A stretch of DNA of 64,000 nucleotides from Carnegiea gigantea (Eukaryota > Streptophyta > Magnoliopsida > Caryophyllales > Cactaceae). The position numbers were made by a program, and so were the translations under genes. The notes beneath the pieces were generated by a model. The model worked only from the letters and a program-made list of their open reading frames with translations, made no database searches and was not told where the DNA came from. Positions 25,101 to 38,878 of the stretch are shown here, one piece after another; positions within the stretch are counted from its first letter, which is position 1; every line of letters begins with the position of its first letter. The stretch lies in contig JAKOGI010000008.1 of assembly GCA_029747015.1 (NCBI GenBank), forward strand, positions 124,001 to 188,000, read 5' to 3'.

Positions 25101-28100
25101 AACTAGACGATGGAAAGGTGGGGAAACTATACGAGGACCAAAAGATGGTAAGGGAATGCTACTACGTAAGTTTGAAGTCCCTGGGAAGGAAAGAAGAACC
25201 CCTCTCAGGTGAAGCATCCCGACCACCTAAGATCAGCAAAAAGTCTGCCACAAAAGCAATGATAGTGCTCTCGGCCTTGGCCTAGGTGCACGGAAGGCCC
25301 TGCTCGGAACCCACCTCGAAGGTGGTGTCTGTACCCTTGAATCCCACATGCCCAGAGCGTACAGTTCAGATTGGCAAGGACCTTGACCCCACAATAGGGG
25401 ATAGAATTGTTAAACTCCTGAGACAATACTAGTATGTGTTTGCATTCGATCCTTCCGAAATGCCAGGCATAGCGCCAGATGTAATGGAACACAAACTATG
25501 TGTAGATCCAAATCACATGCCAGTCATTAAGAGACGAAGACACTTGGGGGCAGAAAGAGACTGCGGCAACCGAGGTCCAGAAGCTTTTAGAAGCAGGATT
25601 CATAAGAGAATGCCAACACCTCGAATGGGTATCGAACGTCGTCGTCTTGGTGAAGAAGCCCAATGGAACATGGAGAATGTGTGTCGACTTCACTGATTTG
25701 AATAAAGCATGCCCCAAAGATAGCTACCCATTGCCCAAGATAGGCAAGCTAGTCAATTTTTGAGCCGGCCATGAACTCCTTAGTTTGGATGCTTTCTCGG
25801 GCTATCACCAAATCCCTTTGGCTAGGGAAGACTAAGAGAAGACAACCTTCATCGTTGACACTTATACTGTTACAAGGTGATGCCATTTGGGTGGAAGCAT
25901 GCCGGAGCTACCTATCAGCGCCTCGTAAACAAAGTTTTCGCGCCCCTTATAAGGAAGACTATGGAGGTGTACGTCGACGACATGATCACTAAGAGTGTCA
26001 AAGAGATCGATCATGTAACTGGCCTTGAGGAGACCGTCAAAGTCCTGAGGCACCATGAAATAAAGCTCAACCCCAAGAAGTGTACCTCAGAGTCACGCCC
26101 GAAAAGTTCTTAGGATCCATGATCGATCAAAGTTAAAGCAAACCCTGACAAAGTCAAAGACGGTGCTAAACATGAAGTCTCGAACAATCATGAAAGAAGT
26201 ACAAAAGCTCACTGGCTGCATTGCCGCGCTTGGAAGGTTCATGTCAAGATCGGCCGACTAATACCTTCCCTTTTTCAAAGTCTTAAAGAACAAAGCATGC
26301 TTCGGTTGGGATGAAGAGGTCGAGCAAGCATTCCAAAAACTCAAGGAGTACTCGGGAAGATTCCCTCAGATGTTAAGTCCTGCCACAGGAGAACCATTGC
26401 TAGCATACCTCGCCGTCTCCGATCATGCAGTGAGTGCTGAGCTGCTTGTGGAAAGAGATAGACAACAACTGCTGATCTACTATGTCAGCCATGTCTTGGC
26501 AGGCGATGAGCAGCGCTATCCCCGTTTGAAAAGTTTACGTATGCTTTGCGAAACACTCTTGAGAAGAATGGAAGCTCCCGAAGAATGTTAAAGTGGGTCG
26601 TTGAGTTAGCATCCTATGGCATCACATTTGAACAGTGAAGAGCGATCAAAACTGAAGCTCTTGCGAACTTCATTGCCGAGTGCTCAGTCGTAGATGAGCC
26701 CCAAGAGATCATTAGCAAAGCATGGATGTTATATGTCGATGGATCGGCAACCAATGCGGGGAGTGGAGCTGAAGTGATCGTGGTATCACCTGAAGGACAT
26801 TCGTATGAGCATGCATTGAAATTCGCATTTAAGACATCCAACAACGAAGCGGAGTACGAGGCCTTGCTGGTCGGGATGGAAATTTGCAACGCAATAGGGG
26901 TTCTACAGCTAAAGGCTTTCTTCAACTCGCAACTGGTGCTGAGTCAAGTTAAGGGCAAGTTCGAAGTTCGCGATCCATCCAAGATAGCCTACTTGGCCAA
27001 AGTAAAGAAGAAGTCACATATGCTATGATCAACATGTGCTATGATCAACATGTGGAAGCTTGTGTGAATCTATTGTTTACTTCATATGTTTTCATTTAAG
27101 AATAAAAACATCTTAACTACTCTTGTATTTTAAATAAGTTTTATTTTAATGTATACAATAGACATTAAAATTGGTAATGCATCGAAGTAATGATTTTTTT
27201 AAAAACTTCGTTATGGAAAAAGCTATTATAAAGATTCAGGTACACAAAGCAAGATTTGTGTCTAAATGGAAGATCTCTCTAGAGAATTTAGAGGCCAAAT
27301 GTAGATTGTTTTGATATTGGTTTGACACTACAATTATATGGACCATCTGTTGCTATCTCTTTTATGTTCTAATATACTTCTCTTCAATTTATTCAAATCA
27401 TAACACAAAGTGGTTGCATGGGAATTTATATACAATTTACATTATAATTTGTAATACTTATGGAGATTATCGTGGTCATATTGTGTACTAAATATACGAC
27501 CTTAAATATACTTTAGGGTAATATACAAGCATGCTTTATTGGTCAATGACTTTCTTTGTAATATACGAGCATGCTTTATTGGTCAATGACTTTCTTTGTA
27601 TACGAGCATGCTTTATTTAGTATCTAATAGTTGTGACGAGCATGTGACATACAAAAATTTGAACCACGATAGGGTGATGTTGGTGTTTTGTGCATAGACT
27701 ATGTTAGAGATTTAAAATTCACATACTCACATGATTGGACAATAAATAGCAAACGATAAATTTGATCTTTGTTGAAAAAGGTGATATTAGTGTTTTATAT
27801 AACTAACATAAAATATGTGGAATGTTCGAGAGATATTTGGGATATAGTTTTCCCCCTTTGTCGTTAACACTCACCTAGGAATTTAACTGGAAATTTTAGG
27901 TGCTCAAGTTTCTAGTTTAGGACCTTATGCTTCGTTCTCTTTATCAATTCGCTTAGCTTGAATGCTAACCTAGCAACAAGCTAACCTAGCAAATACTTGT
28001 CTTATGTGTCCATTACAATTTGTTTTTCTCTTTTTTTTGTTATATAAAAGCTTTTTAACTATTTAACTTTCTAAATGTGCTCATTTTATATAATGTTTGT

Positions 28101-31100
28101 AATTACCGTTGGTTAAAGATTCATAATCTGTGTTCTCTTAAAGAAGTAATATTTATCCAAAGTCGTGGCCATGGTTACTGATGTGGTGGTCCTGTAATGG
28201 CCAACACTAGCGTTCTATAATCTAGTCAATCAAATGAATTAGTAAGGGCTCTTGTTTTTTTCAGTTTTATTCACCCTAATAATAGACTTGATAGGCGTAC
28301 ATTTTCAAAATCTTGAATTTATTTGAAAGTCAGTTATGTAGTACAAGTTCTCAATTATAAGGCCTTTATAGGTTGTTCTTGGCTTCTTTCCTTTTCTCTC
28401 TTTCTATAAAAGCATATCAGTCTATGTGTAACCTATTCTATCACCTTAATGCTGGATCGCCTATGTTGTTAAGTTCTTTTATAAGGCCTTTATAGGTTGC
28501 TCTTGGCTTCTTTCTTTCCCTCTCTCTTTAAAAGCATATCGATCTATGTGTTAAGCCGTTCTATCACGTTAATGCTAGATTGCCTATGTTGTTCAGTTCT
28601 TTCATTTGACTTCTACAATTAAGGTCAATAACAAACCAGTTAATGTGTATGATAGTAAGTTAAAGAAAACATAAGCTTATGTTTTAATATTCATTGATGA
28701 TCATTTACATGGCTAGTAATACATATGGTATTCCAGTAGCTTCAATGTTACTTTGTACATGCTCATTGATATTAGATCTAGGTAATATGTCGTGTCGGAT
28801 CGGGTTCGTGGTTGTGTCGAACTTAAATGGGTTGAAAACGGGTCAGAAAATTCCAACCTGAACCATTTAATAATTAAACGGGTCGACCTGAACCTAACCC
28901 GTTTAAGTAAACGGATAAAACGGGTTAGGTTTAGGTTACCCATTTAACCACTAACCTGTTTAAGTGAAGCATTGTATTAAAACCAAAGCATTTTCCTACA
29001 CACTATTACACATTTTCCAGCTACAAAATGACAGCTAACTTGCACCAAACTAGCCCACCAGGGTGCATCACAAATGTAGAAGTAGAATCCAGCAGAAGGG
29101 ACTCAACAAGCAACACCAACTTATTTTTTACAGACCAGAAACTACTTCAATTACAAACCCAGAACAAGCTAAATTGTCTAAAATTTATGACCAAAAACCA
29201 GCAACAAGCCACAATCAAGTCCATTAAACAGAACACAACCTAATTATCCAATCCAAGCCAGATTTTTGCCCAACTCCACTGCCAGCCTCACTCTTGGATG
29301 CAAGAGAAGTTCCTCCTTCATCACTTAGGTTCATGCTCATCACATCCCCACACAAATCATCCAAATTGAGTTCCACCGGAACAAGTGCTATTTCAAATGT
29401 GAAAGGACAACAAAGGGGAAAAAAACAAAATTAGTTATACAATCAACTAATGAACCAAACATACAAAAATCACAAACATAATGCAAAAAAGTAGAAAGAA
29501 ACATCACCTTCTTGACATATAACCAGTCCCTTAGGCAAATTATAGATTCAACAATCTATATCTGGCTTAAGTAAACTACGATATGCATCAAGCACTCTCT
29601 CCCCAACACTAAATGCAGATTCAGATGCAACAGTTGATAAGGGAATGACCAACACGTCTCTTGCCATTTCAGAAAGCACAGAAAATCGGTACCTATTCTC
29701 TTTCCAATAGCCAAGAACATCATAATTCTCAACACGGGGCAATTTGTTGTCGTCCAAATACACCTCCAACTCAGATTTAGCCACATTTTTAGACACATCA
29801 TTTGAATATGATCAAAGTCCTAAAAGATGACAATAAATAAATTTTAAAACTAAAAATAAAAACAAATACAATTAATTCACACAATCAATAGATTCCTTTA
29901 ATAAAAGAAAATTATGCCTCCATCCATGGATCGGAAGAATCTCGCACAATAGAAGCTTTGCCAATGCTAGAAGATAAATTGGTAGCTGAACAAGAGCCAT
30001 TTGCATCTTTCGAATACTCATCAAACAAACAAACAACTTGTCTTTCAACAAAGACAACTCAATCACATGATCAGCCCCATAGATCTTCTTAAAGGCTCAC
30101 TCAGCAAACTGAAGTTTATATTGAGGATCTAAAATGGTGGTAATAGCCATAATAGTGTTAAATTCAGCCCAATATTTCTCAAACTTAGTAAACATTCTGC
30201 TTGCCATGCTCTTCATAACACCATATGCTTTTTCCATCTCCTTCTTCAACAAGACTCTCACTCTCACAATATTATGAAAATAGAGATTCGAGGTAGGATA
30301 CTTTGACCCAGAAAATGTACATGTCACTTCCTAAAAAACTTTCAAAAGACCACAAAGTTTCTCAATCTTAAGACCATTCATCATTTCTTGGGCATTGAAC
30401 AAAGTTTCCATCGACTACCTCTAAATGATTAAACACATTCTTATAATAGAGAGCACTTTCAAGCATTAGAAATGTAGAATTCCATCTAGTTGGAACATCC
30501 TGACGCAAACCTTCAGTATACACAAGATCACACATCCTTACTGATTCAAGAAATCGGTGTTTCCTAACTTGAGAACTTTTACAATACTTAACACACTCTA
30601 TAATTTTATAAGCAGCATCATCCATATCTTTTAAACCCTCATTCACAATCAAATTCAGAATATAAGCACAACAACGCACATGAAAATAATCACCATCACA
30701 CAAAAGTCTAAGTTGGCTTTTCAACATATCAACACAAACATCATTTGATGAAGCATTATCAATAGTCAAGCATAACTTATCAATCCTCCAATCTTTCAAC
30801 AGAAGAATTTTTTCAGCTATAGATACACCATTATAGGGAGGAGGCAATAGGGAAAAGTTCAAAATTCTCGTGTAAAGTCCAACTACGATAAACATAATGA
30901 GCAGTACGTGAAATAAACACATCTGTATTGATTGAAGTCCAACAATCCGATGTGAAGGAAACTCTGCCAGAGGAGTGAAAGTATTGTTTCAACCTTTTTA
31001 AGCACATGACTTTTAGTTGTTCTCTTTGTAAACACTTTAACATCAGGGTTTAAGTAAGAAAATAAGGCCCTCACACCCTCATATTTGCAAAATTGAAGAG

Positions 31101-34100
31101 CTAAATCATGTTTAACAATGCATGCAGCCATAAGTTTACGAAATTCGTCCGGATTAAACTCAGGACGCCTGTTCCCTAAAGAACCAGACCTACTCTCCAG
31201 AAGAAGTTGACCAATATCTCTAAAGTTTCTTTTCTTACAAATATTTAAATGCCTTTTCAAGTTCCTAGTTCCATTATTGCTATCCCCAGGGCAAATTTGC
31301 CCACATTTCTTACACTTTCAAAACAAGTTACCATCTTCAGAAGGTTGAAGAAATTCATAATGTTCACAAACATTGGAGGTGAGCTTCCTTTGGCGCTTAA
31401 GGGGCTTAACATCAACCACTGACTTATAAGTACCAGCCTGAACAGTAGCAGTCTTCTTCTGAACAGGCATGCTATCAATCTCAGCCACCTCTTCATCCCC
31501 ACTTAAATTCACTTTAATACATATATGATCATCCTCTATTGTAGCCATTTATGAAATCAGTACACCTTGGATTACAAAATAAACTAATGAATTATCCACA
31601 AAGTGCTAACTGAATAAATGTGCTAAATGTAGAAACAAAGCAAATCCTAAAATCATAAAAACTGAATATAAACAAATGAAATCATAAAATAATGAACATC
31701 AATAGGAGTGCTAACTGAATAGAAACTAATCAACTCAATAAATCACTGGACATAACATCATCCAAATAGATGAACTCCACATATTAATCACTAGACAGAT
31801 CCATTTTAGAAACCCTCAAAACATATCAAAAAAATAGATATGGAACTTGGCAAATTCAGAATAGCAGGTACGGTTCAGAATTGAAATAGAGTTTTATGAT
31901 GCAAGTACGGTTCAGAATTGAAATAGAGTTTTATGATGCAAGTACGGTTCAGAATTCATATTACATCTAGTTCAAAAACATGAAACGAACCCAAGAAATC
32001 ATTCAAATATAAGAATTGTAGAGAATAGCGATGAAGTTACTCACTGGAACAGTACACGATCGATAGATCAACCGTACCAAACTGAAAGTTCAAGAGGGAA
32101 GTCGAGTTATGTACTGATTTAGTTGAAAACCGCAAGAAAATCTCAAAAATTCGTATAACCATGAGATTAAGAGAGAAAAGAAAGAGATATTGACATACCC
32201 ATACTCGGTGAATTGAAAGTTTAGATCTTGTTTTGAGAAGAACAACTTGGTGAATTTAGCCTTTAGCACTGAAAATCAAAGAGAAAATTAGTGTTGAGTT
32301 TAGCTCTTGTTCAAAATCTCGAAAAGAACTCTTAAATTCGTAGAAATCTGAGCAGAAGAACTCATCGGCGGTAGAGAGACAACAGCATGCCTGACGAACT
32401 GAGAAGAGAAGATCAAATTCGTAGCAGAGGCGCTGAGGAACTGAGGAACATGTGAGGTTCGAGGATGCGAGACCGAGAGAATTGAGAGAGGAACTGAGGA
32501 GGAGGTGAGGTGAGGGCTTTCGACACCGAAAGAAATGTAATGAGGGCTGAGAGTAGAGTCTGAGTTAGGTTTAGGGTTGAGAGAGAGAGCTCTAGAATTA
32601 ACTCAATCAAGAGAGTTTATATAGGTAGGGGCAACCGGCATTAGGGTCTTCAGATTTAGAAGTCCAATTTTTTTATTTTTTATTTTTTTTGTTTTGAAGC
32701 GTAGTGGGCCAATTGGCTTTTGAACTCCAAAATTTTAAATTCAGCCCCCAAAAGCCCAATTGCCCAAAGCCCAATATTCAATTCCCATCAAAAATATAAA
32801 AGGTAAACGGTAATTAAACAAACGGTGAACGGGTTGACCTATTTAACCCGTTTAATTTAAACGGGTTAAATAGGTTTGTTTTCGTGTCGAGATTTTCAAC
32901 CTGAACTTAACCCAATAAATTAAACGGGTTTACCGTGCCAACCCATTTAATTAAACGGGTTCAAACTTCGTACCCAAACCCGCTTAACTTCGTGTCTAGT
33001 TTGGGTCGGTAATCGTGTTGGGTCCGCTTTTCCCAACTCTAATTGATATGAGCAAATTACTGCGGCTAGTGTTACAGTGTTGGCCGTGCAACTATTACAT
33101 TTTTTTTGGTGCAACTAGGTAAGTTGGTGCTATGAACTTTGTTAATATGCTCTTTCCCCTAGTATAACTAAGATACTATATTACATGACCGTAGCATGAT
33201 ATTAATTGTTACATAATGATGGTTTACATTTATATGAAAATTCCTTTTTCCTTATATTGTCATATACTAAGAACATAGGAATACACAAATCAAAGCTTCT
33301 AGTTGTGATTATCTTTATACAACCACACAGTGATCCTCTTCTATTTATTATTATCTTTTATATAACCACACAATGATCCTTTATTTATGTTTGGCTTTAT
33401 ATAACCATATGGTGATTAGTATTACCAATGAGACAAAACTAAGACATAATAGCATGACATAATAGCACAAATCGAAAACCACATGTATATCCAAAGGTCA
33501 ATGTACTTTTGCCTTTTTTTCTTCGGTGGATCTCTAGGACATAGTATATCTATTAACTTTCCTCACATATGGGGATCTACATAGATCCCCCTCTTTTAAG
33601 CAGGATGTATGTTGAGCGCTGTTTTGTCATTATTGGTAAAGGATCGTCAAGTGTCATTAAAAACCATTGCAACTTAAAGTTTGCAGATAAGCTTAACCTA
33701 ATGAATGAAGTGACTCATCTTCAATAACATGTAAGTTTACTTTCCGAGGGTGCACTAATGCATCGAGCTACCTATTTTAACTTGCTAGAGTCGGAGTGAA
33801 AATGTCCTCTTTTAAGTCTAAAAGCAAAAATCTATTATTATTGTAAGAAGTTTTTGTGACTAGCACGTAAATGTAACACCCATTAATTTGTAACATTACT
33901 CCCACATAAAGGTGCATTCTTTGATGCATAGGAAACCAAAGCACGAATTGAGATTTTGTGTAACATCCTTTTCTTCCCTATTTTAGGCCGCTTTATCACA
34001 TATATGTTTACCAGCTTGATGTATAATTTTTTGATTATATAGCATGGTTTAGTACTTCTCATAATACAAGCTCTTATAGCATAAGATCTTATTATTGCCT

Positions 34101-37100
34101 AAATAAAGTACAGTTCTTAGCATATACTCTCTTACTAAGGTTAAATCATGCTTAGTTAAGTTTACTAAGGTTAAATCATGCTTAGTTAAGTTTTATAGCT
34201 AAGTTACTGCTATATTGCTATTTTTCAAGGGCTCAACCACTTGGTACTAGTTTCACACATGTATAAACTTTAGTAGCTATAACTTGGTCTTGTAAGCCAC
34301 TAATAACCAAGAGTCCAATTTAGGGCATCTCGATAATGTAATCCTCTTATTTAGTGATAACATTTGTGTTACTCACAAGGCCGTTCTTGTAACATTTCTT
34401 GAACTTTCTAGTTACATTTAGATGTTATGTACTTCGGTAATTTCATCTGTATACTCGACTTTGAATAAAACGACGCTCATGAGAGATTGGCGTGTGTGAA
34501 TTTCGCATGAAATGTGGGAATAATGTTATAAGAGAGTATATCATGCGTAGATAGATACTTATAAGAGAGTTCACGAGAGATTGGCGTATGTTATACTCGA
34601 CTTTGAATAAAACCGTGCTTGTGAGAGCTTGGCTTATGTGCTTGGATGACTAGGATAATGTCATCTATAGTTGTAACGCATGCATGGATAGATACTTATG
34701 AGAGAGTTCACATGAAATGTTCACCAGCAATTATGTATGTGAATTTCAATAGATTTTGGTGCAATTTATCATGCGTTCATGTATATCACTTCTTACCTTG
34801 GATGCATTTTGATAAGCTATGTTCGGGGTGGGGCGTTTTACACCATTTGACAATTATATGTATGATGTGATGACTATACACTCCTTCTAGCTCGGCCATA
34901 AATAACGTGTACATGTACAACTCATAATATGACTTTAGGTTAGCACACACTTCATACATAGTATGTTAGTTGTTCATGTAATTTCTTTTACATCAAAGTT
35001 TAGACTAGATGACACACTATATTCAAGCAAAACTAGCTCATTAAACATCGCTTTACATCAACCCTCTTCACCAAAAAAAGGAAAAAATATTTCCTTTAAA
35101 GAAAATCTTAATGTTGAACTGTGAGGTATTTGTGCTTTGATCTCTAAATTTGTATGTAGCTCCTCGACTTTGAAACTATGGAATCTTGATTTTGTTGTTG
35201 ATGAACAATAGTGACTTTTCTTCTTGGCTTGAATTTTCGGGCGAATATTTGCATTAATTAAGCTTCCGAAAAAGCCTTGAAAACTTAGCAAACTGAAACA
35301 TCGGACTTCCTTTTTCTTAACCTATTACTGAAACGCTAGCAGCCTTAGAGAAAGGGGAGCTTTGAGGGGATAGGGGAAGAAAGCTTCCCCTATTCTAGGA
35401 ATGTGAAATCATCATTGGGGACGATTCCATTTGCTTAAAAGTGCGTTTAGGTTCTTAGAATCCATGGTAAAATGTTTCATAGCTCGATAAGGCTTCAATT
35501 GGAAAAAAATCATTAGATGATTGTGGGGAGTCTTTATGGGTTTGGTTGTTATTGTTATGGCTTTTCCAGTTGCTGATCGTTAATCCCTTTTTCTTGTATT
35601 GGACCTTTTCCCCCACCCTTAATCATTTATTTCACTGGAGTTAAGCTATTCGGGTTATTGTTGTTCCGCATAGAGTACAGTTCTTTTGTTACAAATCCTA
35701 AACTTAATACCTTATTTTAGGGGACATGTTAAACTACTTGAACAATGTTGATAGTTGCGCTAAGCCATCATTTAAAGGTTTTCCCTTGTACGTAGTAGGG
35801 TTTATATTTAAGTCCCCAAAGAGGTGTTCCAATGGATGCTAGGGTTTTATATTAAATTCCCTTTAGATGCTCGTATAACTTAATTTCCAATAGTGCATTT
35901 TGGCCACTATTACTGAAACTTTTATGACCCATTAGAGTCGATGAAGATTCTATTAGAGTAGAGTCCTTCATCGATGAAGATTCTATTAGAGTAGAGTCCT
36001 TCATATTGGAGATAAGAAGGTATTGACAACATTAGTCTTTCTTATGTTTCCTAAAAATGCTAACTTAAATAAGGAAATACCTTTTCGGCAAACTAGTGAA
36101 ATCAGGCATGCAAAAGTTCATTTAAGGAAATACCCTTTCGGTTTGGTATGCTGTTTCTAGTGTATAAGGCCAATGTGATGTAGTTTCTGGTGAGTAAGTC
36201 CTATGTGTCCATTATGGTTTAGTTGTGAATGACGCCCAACTTATCTTATATTCCAAGAATGATATGACAGCATTATTAAAGATTTTAGATTTTAGAAAAT
36301 CTTTAGATGTCGAAGGCAACCATTGGCGCAAAACGGAACCCAAGGTAGAGTAATCTATTATCATTTCTCATACGACCTACTTTTAAAAATCTATATTTCA
36401 ACGCGAAAGTTGCGAAATTCTTTATTGGTTTGTTCGGAGTGGACTTTTTGTATGTAGGTATAATGCTACCTATATTTGGATCTCTCTAGACGAGGCTATG
36501 GTGAATTCACTGCAACTCCCTGAGGTCTTTACACCATAAATGCGAAGTGTCAGTGATCAAAAGAGTCACTTATGTCCAAATGCGAAATCCATATGCCGCT
36601 AGCTAATTGACATTGGAGGTCATTGCACCATAACAGCCCCATCGATGATGAATACATCTTATATGTCTTAAAATTCTGGTTATCGAATCAATGAGATCTT
36701 CACGGTAACAATTATTCTCCCCTTCTACATGCCATATTGTATAAGTGCATAACACTGCCTTTACGGCCTTTTGTATCCAAAATTTAGAAGATCTAGCTAG
36801 CTTAGCGTGACAGTAGTTTCGTCATCTCTAAATGCTTGTCTACAACGTCGCCTTTATAGCCCTTTGCAACCACAGTTACCAAGATCTGGCTATCATGATG
36901 GTAGTTTCACCATTCTCTAAATGCTTAACTACAAGTAAAGAGTCTCCAAACTTTTGCAACTCCTGCAACCATTTGTATATGTGAATGTATATGCAAGGGG
37001 CCTTTGCCCCACGTCATCAATATGAAAGAAGGGTATCATGTTCATAAGTTTCATGCCAACAAATCATTTCATCAAAGCCTTTCATTTTTGGGTTTGGTGG

Positions 37101-38841
37101 TTTGAGTTGTGGATGTTGTCATTGGACTTCTTATATTAGTGGGTTGTGCTGTGTTATCTTAGGTCAATTTGTCACATTTGGTATTAGAAACGACTCTTTT
37201 TCGCAATGTGCAGCTCATGTTTGGACCTATTGAGGAGTCTCCATCGACACTTGTACTCGAATAGGAAAAGTGAGTGATGCCACGCATGGGTACTAGTGGG
37301 AGCTATGTGGTGGGATAATACCATTGGAAGCCCACATTGCCAAAGGGGGAGATCCAAGGCCTATGACAAGGACATAGTGAATAAGTGTGGGAATATGTAA
37401 CGCCCCACCCTTCTGTATGTATGAATGTGATGTAAGGGAGGATATGTTTATAAGTTTCATATCCACAAAGTATTTTACCAAGGCCTTCCATTTTTGAATT
37501 TGATCGTTTGACTTGTAAGCCCAATTGTTACACTTCTCATGTTAGTGGATTGTATTGTGCCATTTTGGATCGGTTTGTTACAACTTTTACTTGAAATCTA
37601 CACTCATGTTGACTGATAAGATGCCAAGATTCTTGCTGTGAATCATGACATTAGTTTAGGAGTAAAACTCAATGCTTGCCAGTAAAACTCAATGTTCTTG
37701 CCTCAACCCCAACACACCCCCCCCCCAAAAAAAAAACTTTGTTATTGACTGACATTGGATACGGACTTGAAGATAACACGACCCTTTTTTCCCCTTTTTT
37801 TCTGTTTCTTATAATATGAGTAATACGTAAACTGGTTTAATGCCTATTTCACCCAGATCCGCATGCTTCATTAGCAAACGACATTACTTGTTCATCATAC
37901 CATCCATGAAACTTCAACAAGCCATCCCTGCATAGATTTCTGCATAGACTTAATGCTTCACAGTGCTTGTTAAGAGCTGCAAGCTCTGTTCTGCTGACAA
38001 CCTTGTAATGTTTTCTTGCTTCAGGTTGTCTCAGCTTCTCAAGTGTTACCAAGATTGCAGTGCACCACAATCTTCAACCATTATCAATGAAGTGGAGGTG
38101 AACAACTTTGTGCTAACTTATGCTCAGAAGTGCAATAATTAATATATAGGGTCTGTGTAGTAGCTGGTCTGAAGGCTTGCTGAGGTTTGGGTGATATTGC
38201 AGTAGATCTTACACTAGGCGTGCTTTTAGATGGCCACATCAGGAATCTCCCCTCATTCAGCCTAGCTTAGTGGTCCTACCTGCCAACTCACCTGTCTTCG
38301 GCCTGGCCTGGTGGTTCTATCTGCTAACTCACCTGTCTTCGGCCTGGCCTGGTGGTTCTATCTGTTGAGTTGCCTGCCTTTCGCCTAGCCCAATAGTTCT
38401 ATCTGTTGAGTTGCCTGCCTGTAGATATCCCACCGAGCAAGTCCCACGAGTATGAGAAACGGCATGTCCATAAGATTTAGAGAGAGGTGGCAATAGTTTC
38501 TTTATCACTTGCTGGATTCGGCTGTTGTGAAAAATTGAACTAGCTAGACTGGGTTCGCTGGAGGAAAGAGAGCAGCCTGACATATGATAGCTCCATTGTG
38601 CCGCATGTTCTCTGTTTCTGACGCAGAGAGCTTCATTTTTTTTTTTTACCCAGCTTCTTCGAGGAAACTGTGTAAGACCGCTGATCTGGTGATGGTGGTG
38701 TGCAAGCAAGTAGGCCTCTGCAGGGATATTTATAATCTTCTGCCTCTGTTCTTGATAAGGCTGCATCAGTATTTAGTCATATTATAACATCGTGGTTAAG
38801 ATCTCATCTAAGCATGCATATCCTGCACCGTAGTCTTTAGG

Positions 38842-38878
<37 letters not shown>

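Larger units (their letters stand above)
22445..27030 (+). mobile_element. Ty3-gypsy retrotransposon, Tat lineage, truncated
   Basis: A candidate 5' LTR (22445-22890) with a TATA box, then GCGCCGTCTGTGGGGA at 22895-22910, the phrase common just after the LTR in plant Tat elements, then gag, protease, RT, RNase H and an extra archaeal-type RNase H. That extra RNase H marks the Tat branch. No integrase and no 3' LTR follow; homology ends near 27030. Frames are broken from the gag/pol junction on, so it is a truncated fossil in intron 1, sense to the host gene. Confidence 0.85.
27031..28764. other. Intron 1 stretch with tandem duplications
   Basis: AT-rich, non-coding. It holds two tandem repeats listed separately (27519-27616 and 28357-28612) and otherwise nothing that I recognise. 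Confidence 0.4.
28773..33041 (-). mobile_element. hAT DNA transposon with 8-bp target duplication
   Basis: Flanked by a perfect 8-bp direct repeat ATTGATAT (28765-28772 and 33042-33049), the hAT target-site signature. The ends, read inward, are TAGATCTAGG and TAGAGTTGGG, short imperfect inverted repeats. Subterminal regions (28806-28970 and 32820-33000) are dense in AACCCGTTTAA / AACGGGTT motifs. A hAT transposase reads on the minus strand inside. Length 4269 bp. The perfect duplication suggests a fairly recent insertion into intron 1, although the transposase frame has breaks. Confidence 0.93.
33050..36985. other. Intron 1 stretch, no gene recognised
   Basis: About 3.9 kb of AT-rich non-coding sequence. 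Contains short tandem duplications at 34132-34191 and 35939-36004 and a diverged one at about 34450-34720 (ACTCGACTTTGAATAAAAC and TAGATACTTAT.AGAGAGTT phrases recur). Repeated ATATAACCACACA.TGATCCT phrases occur at 33315-33415. No exon with correct phase was found. Confidence 0.4.

Noticed and set aside
35261..35310. Possible exon 2 reading [11 protein letters not shown] after TTAATTAAG
   Set aside because: Runs into a stop after 10 codons without a usable GT donor.
37200..37270. Possible exon 2 after GCAATGTGCAG ([19 protein letters not shown])
   Set aside because: Length to the nearest GT is 56 nt, which gives the wrong phase for joining to exon 3, and it lies in the TRIM interior.
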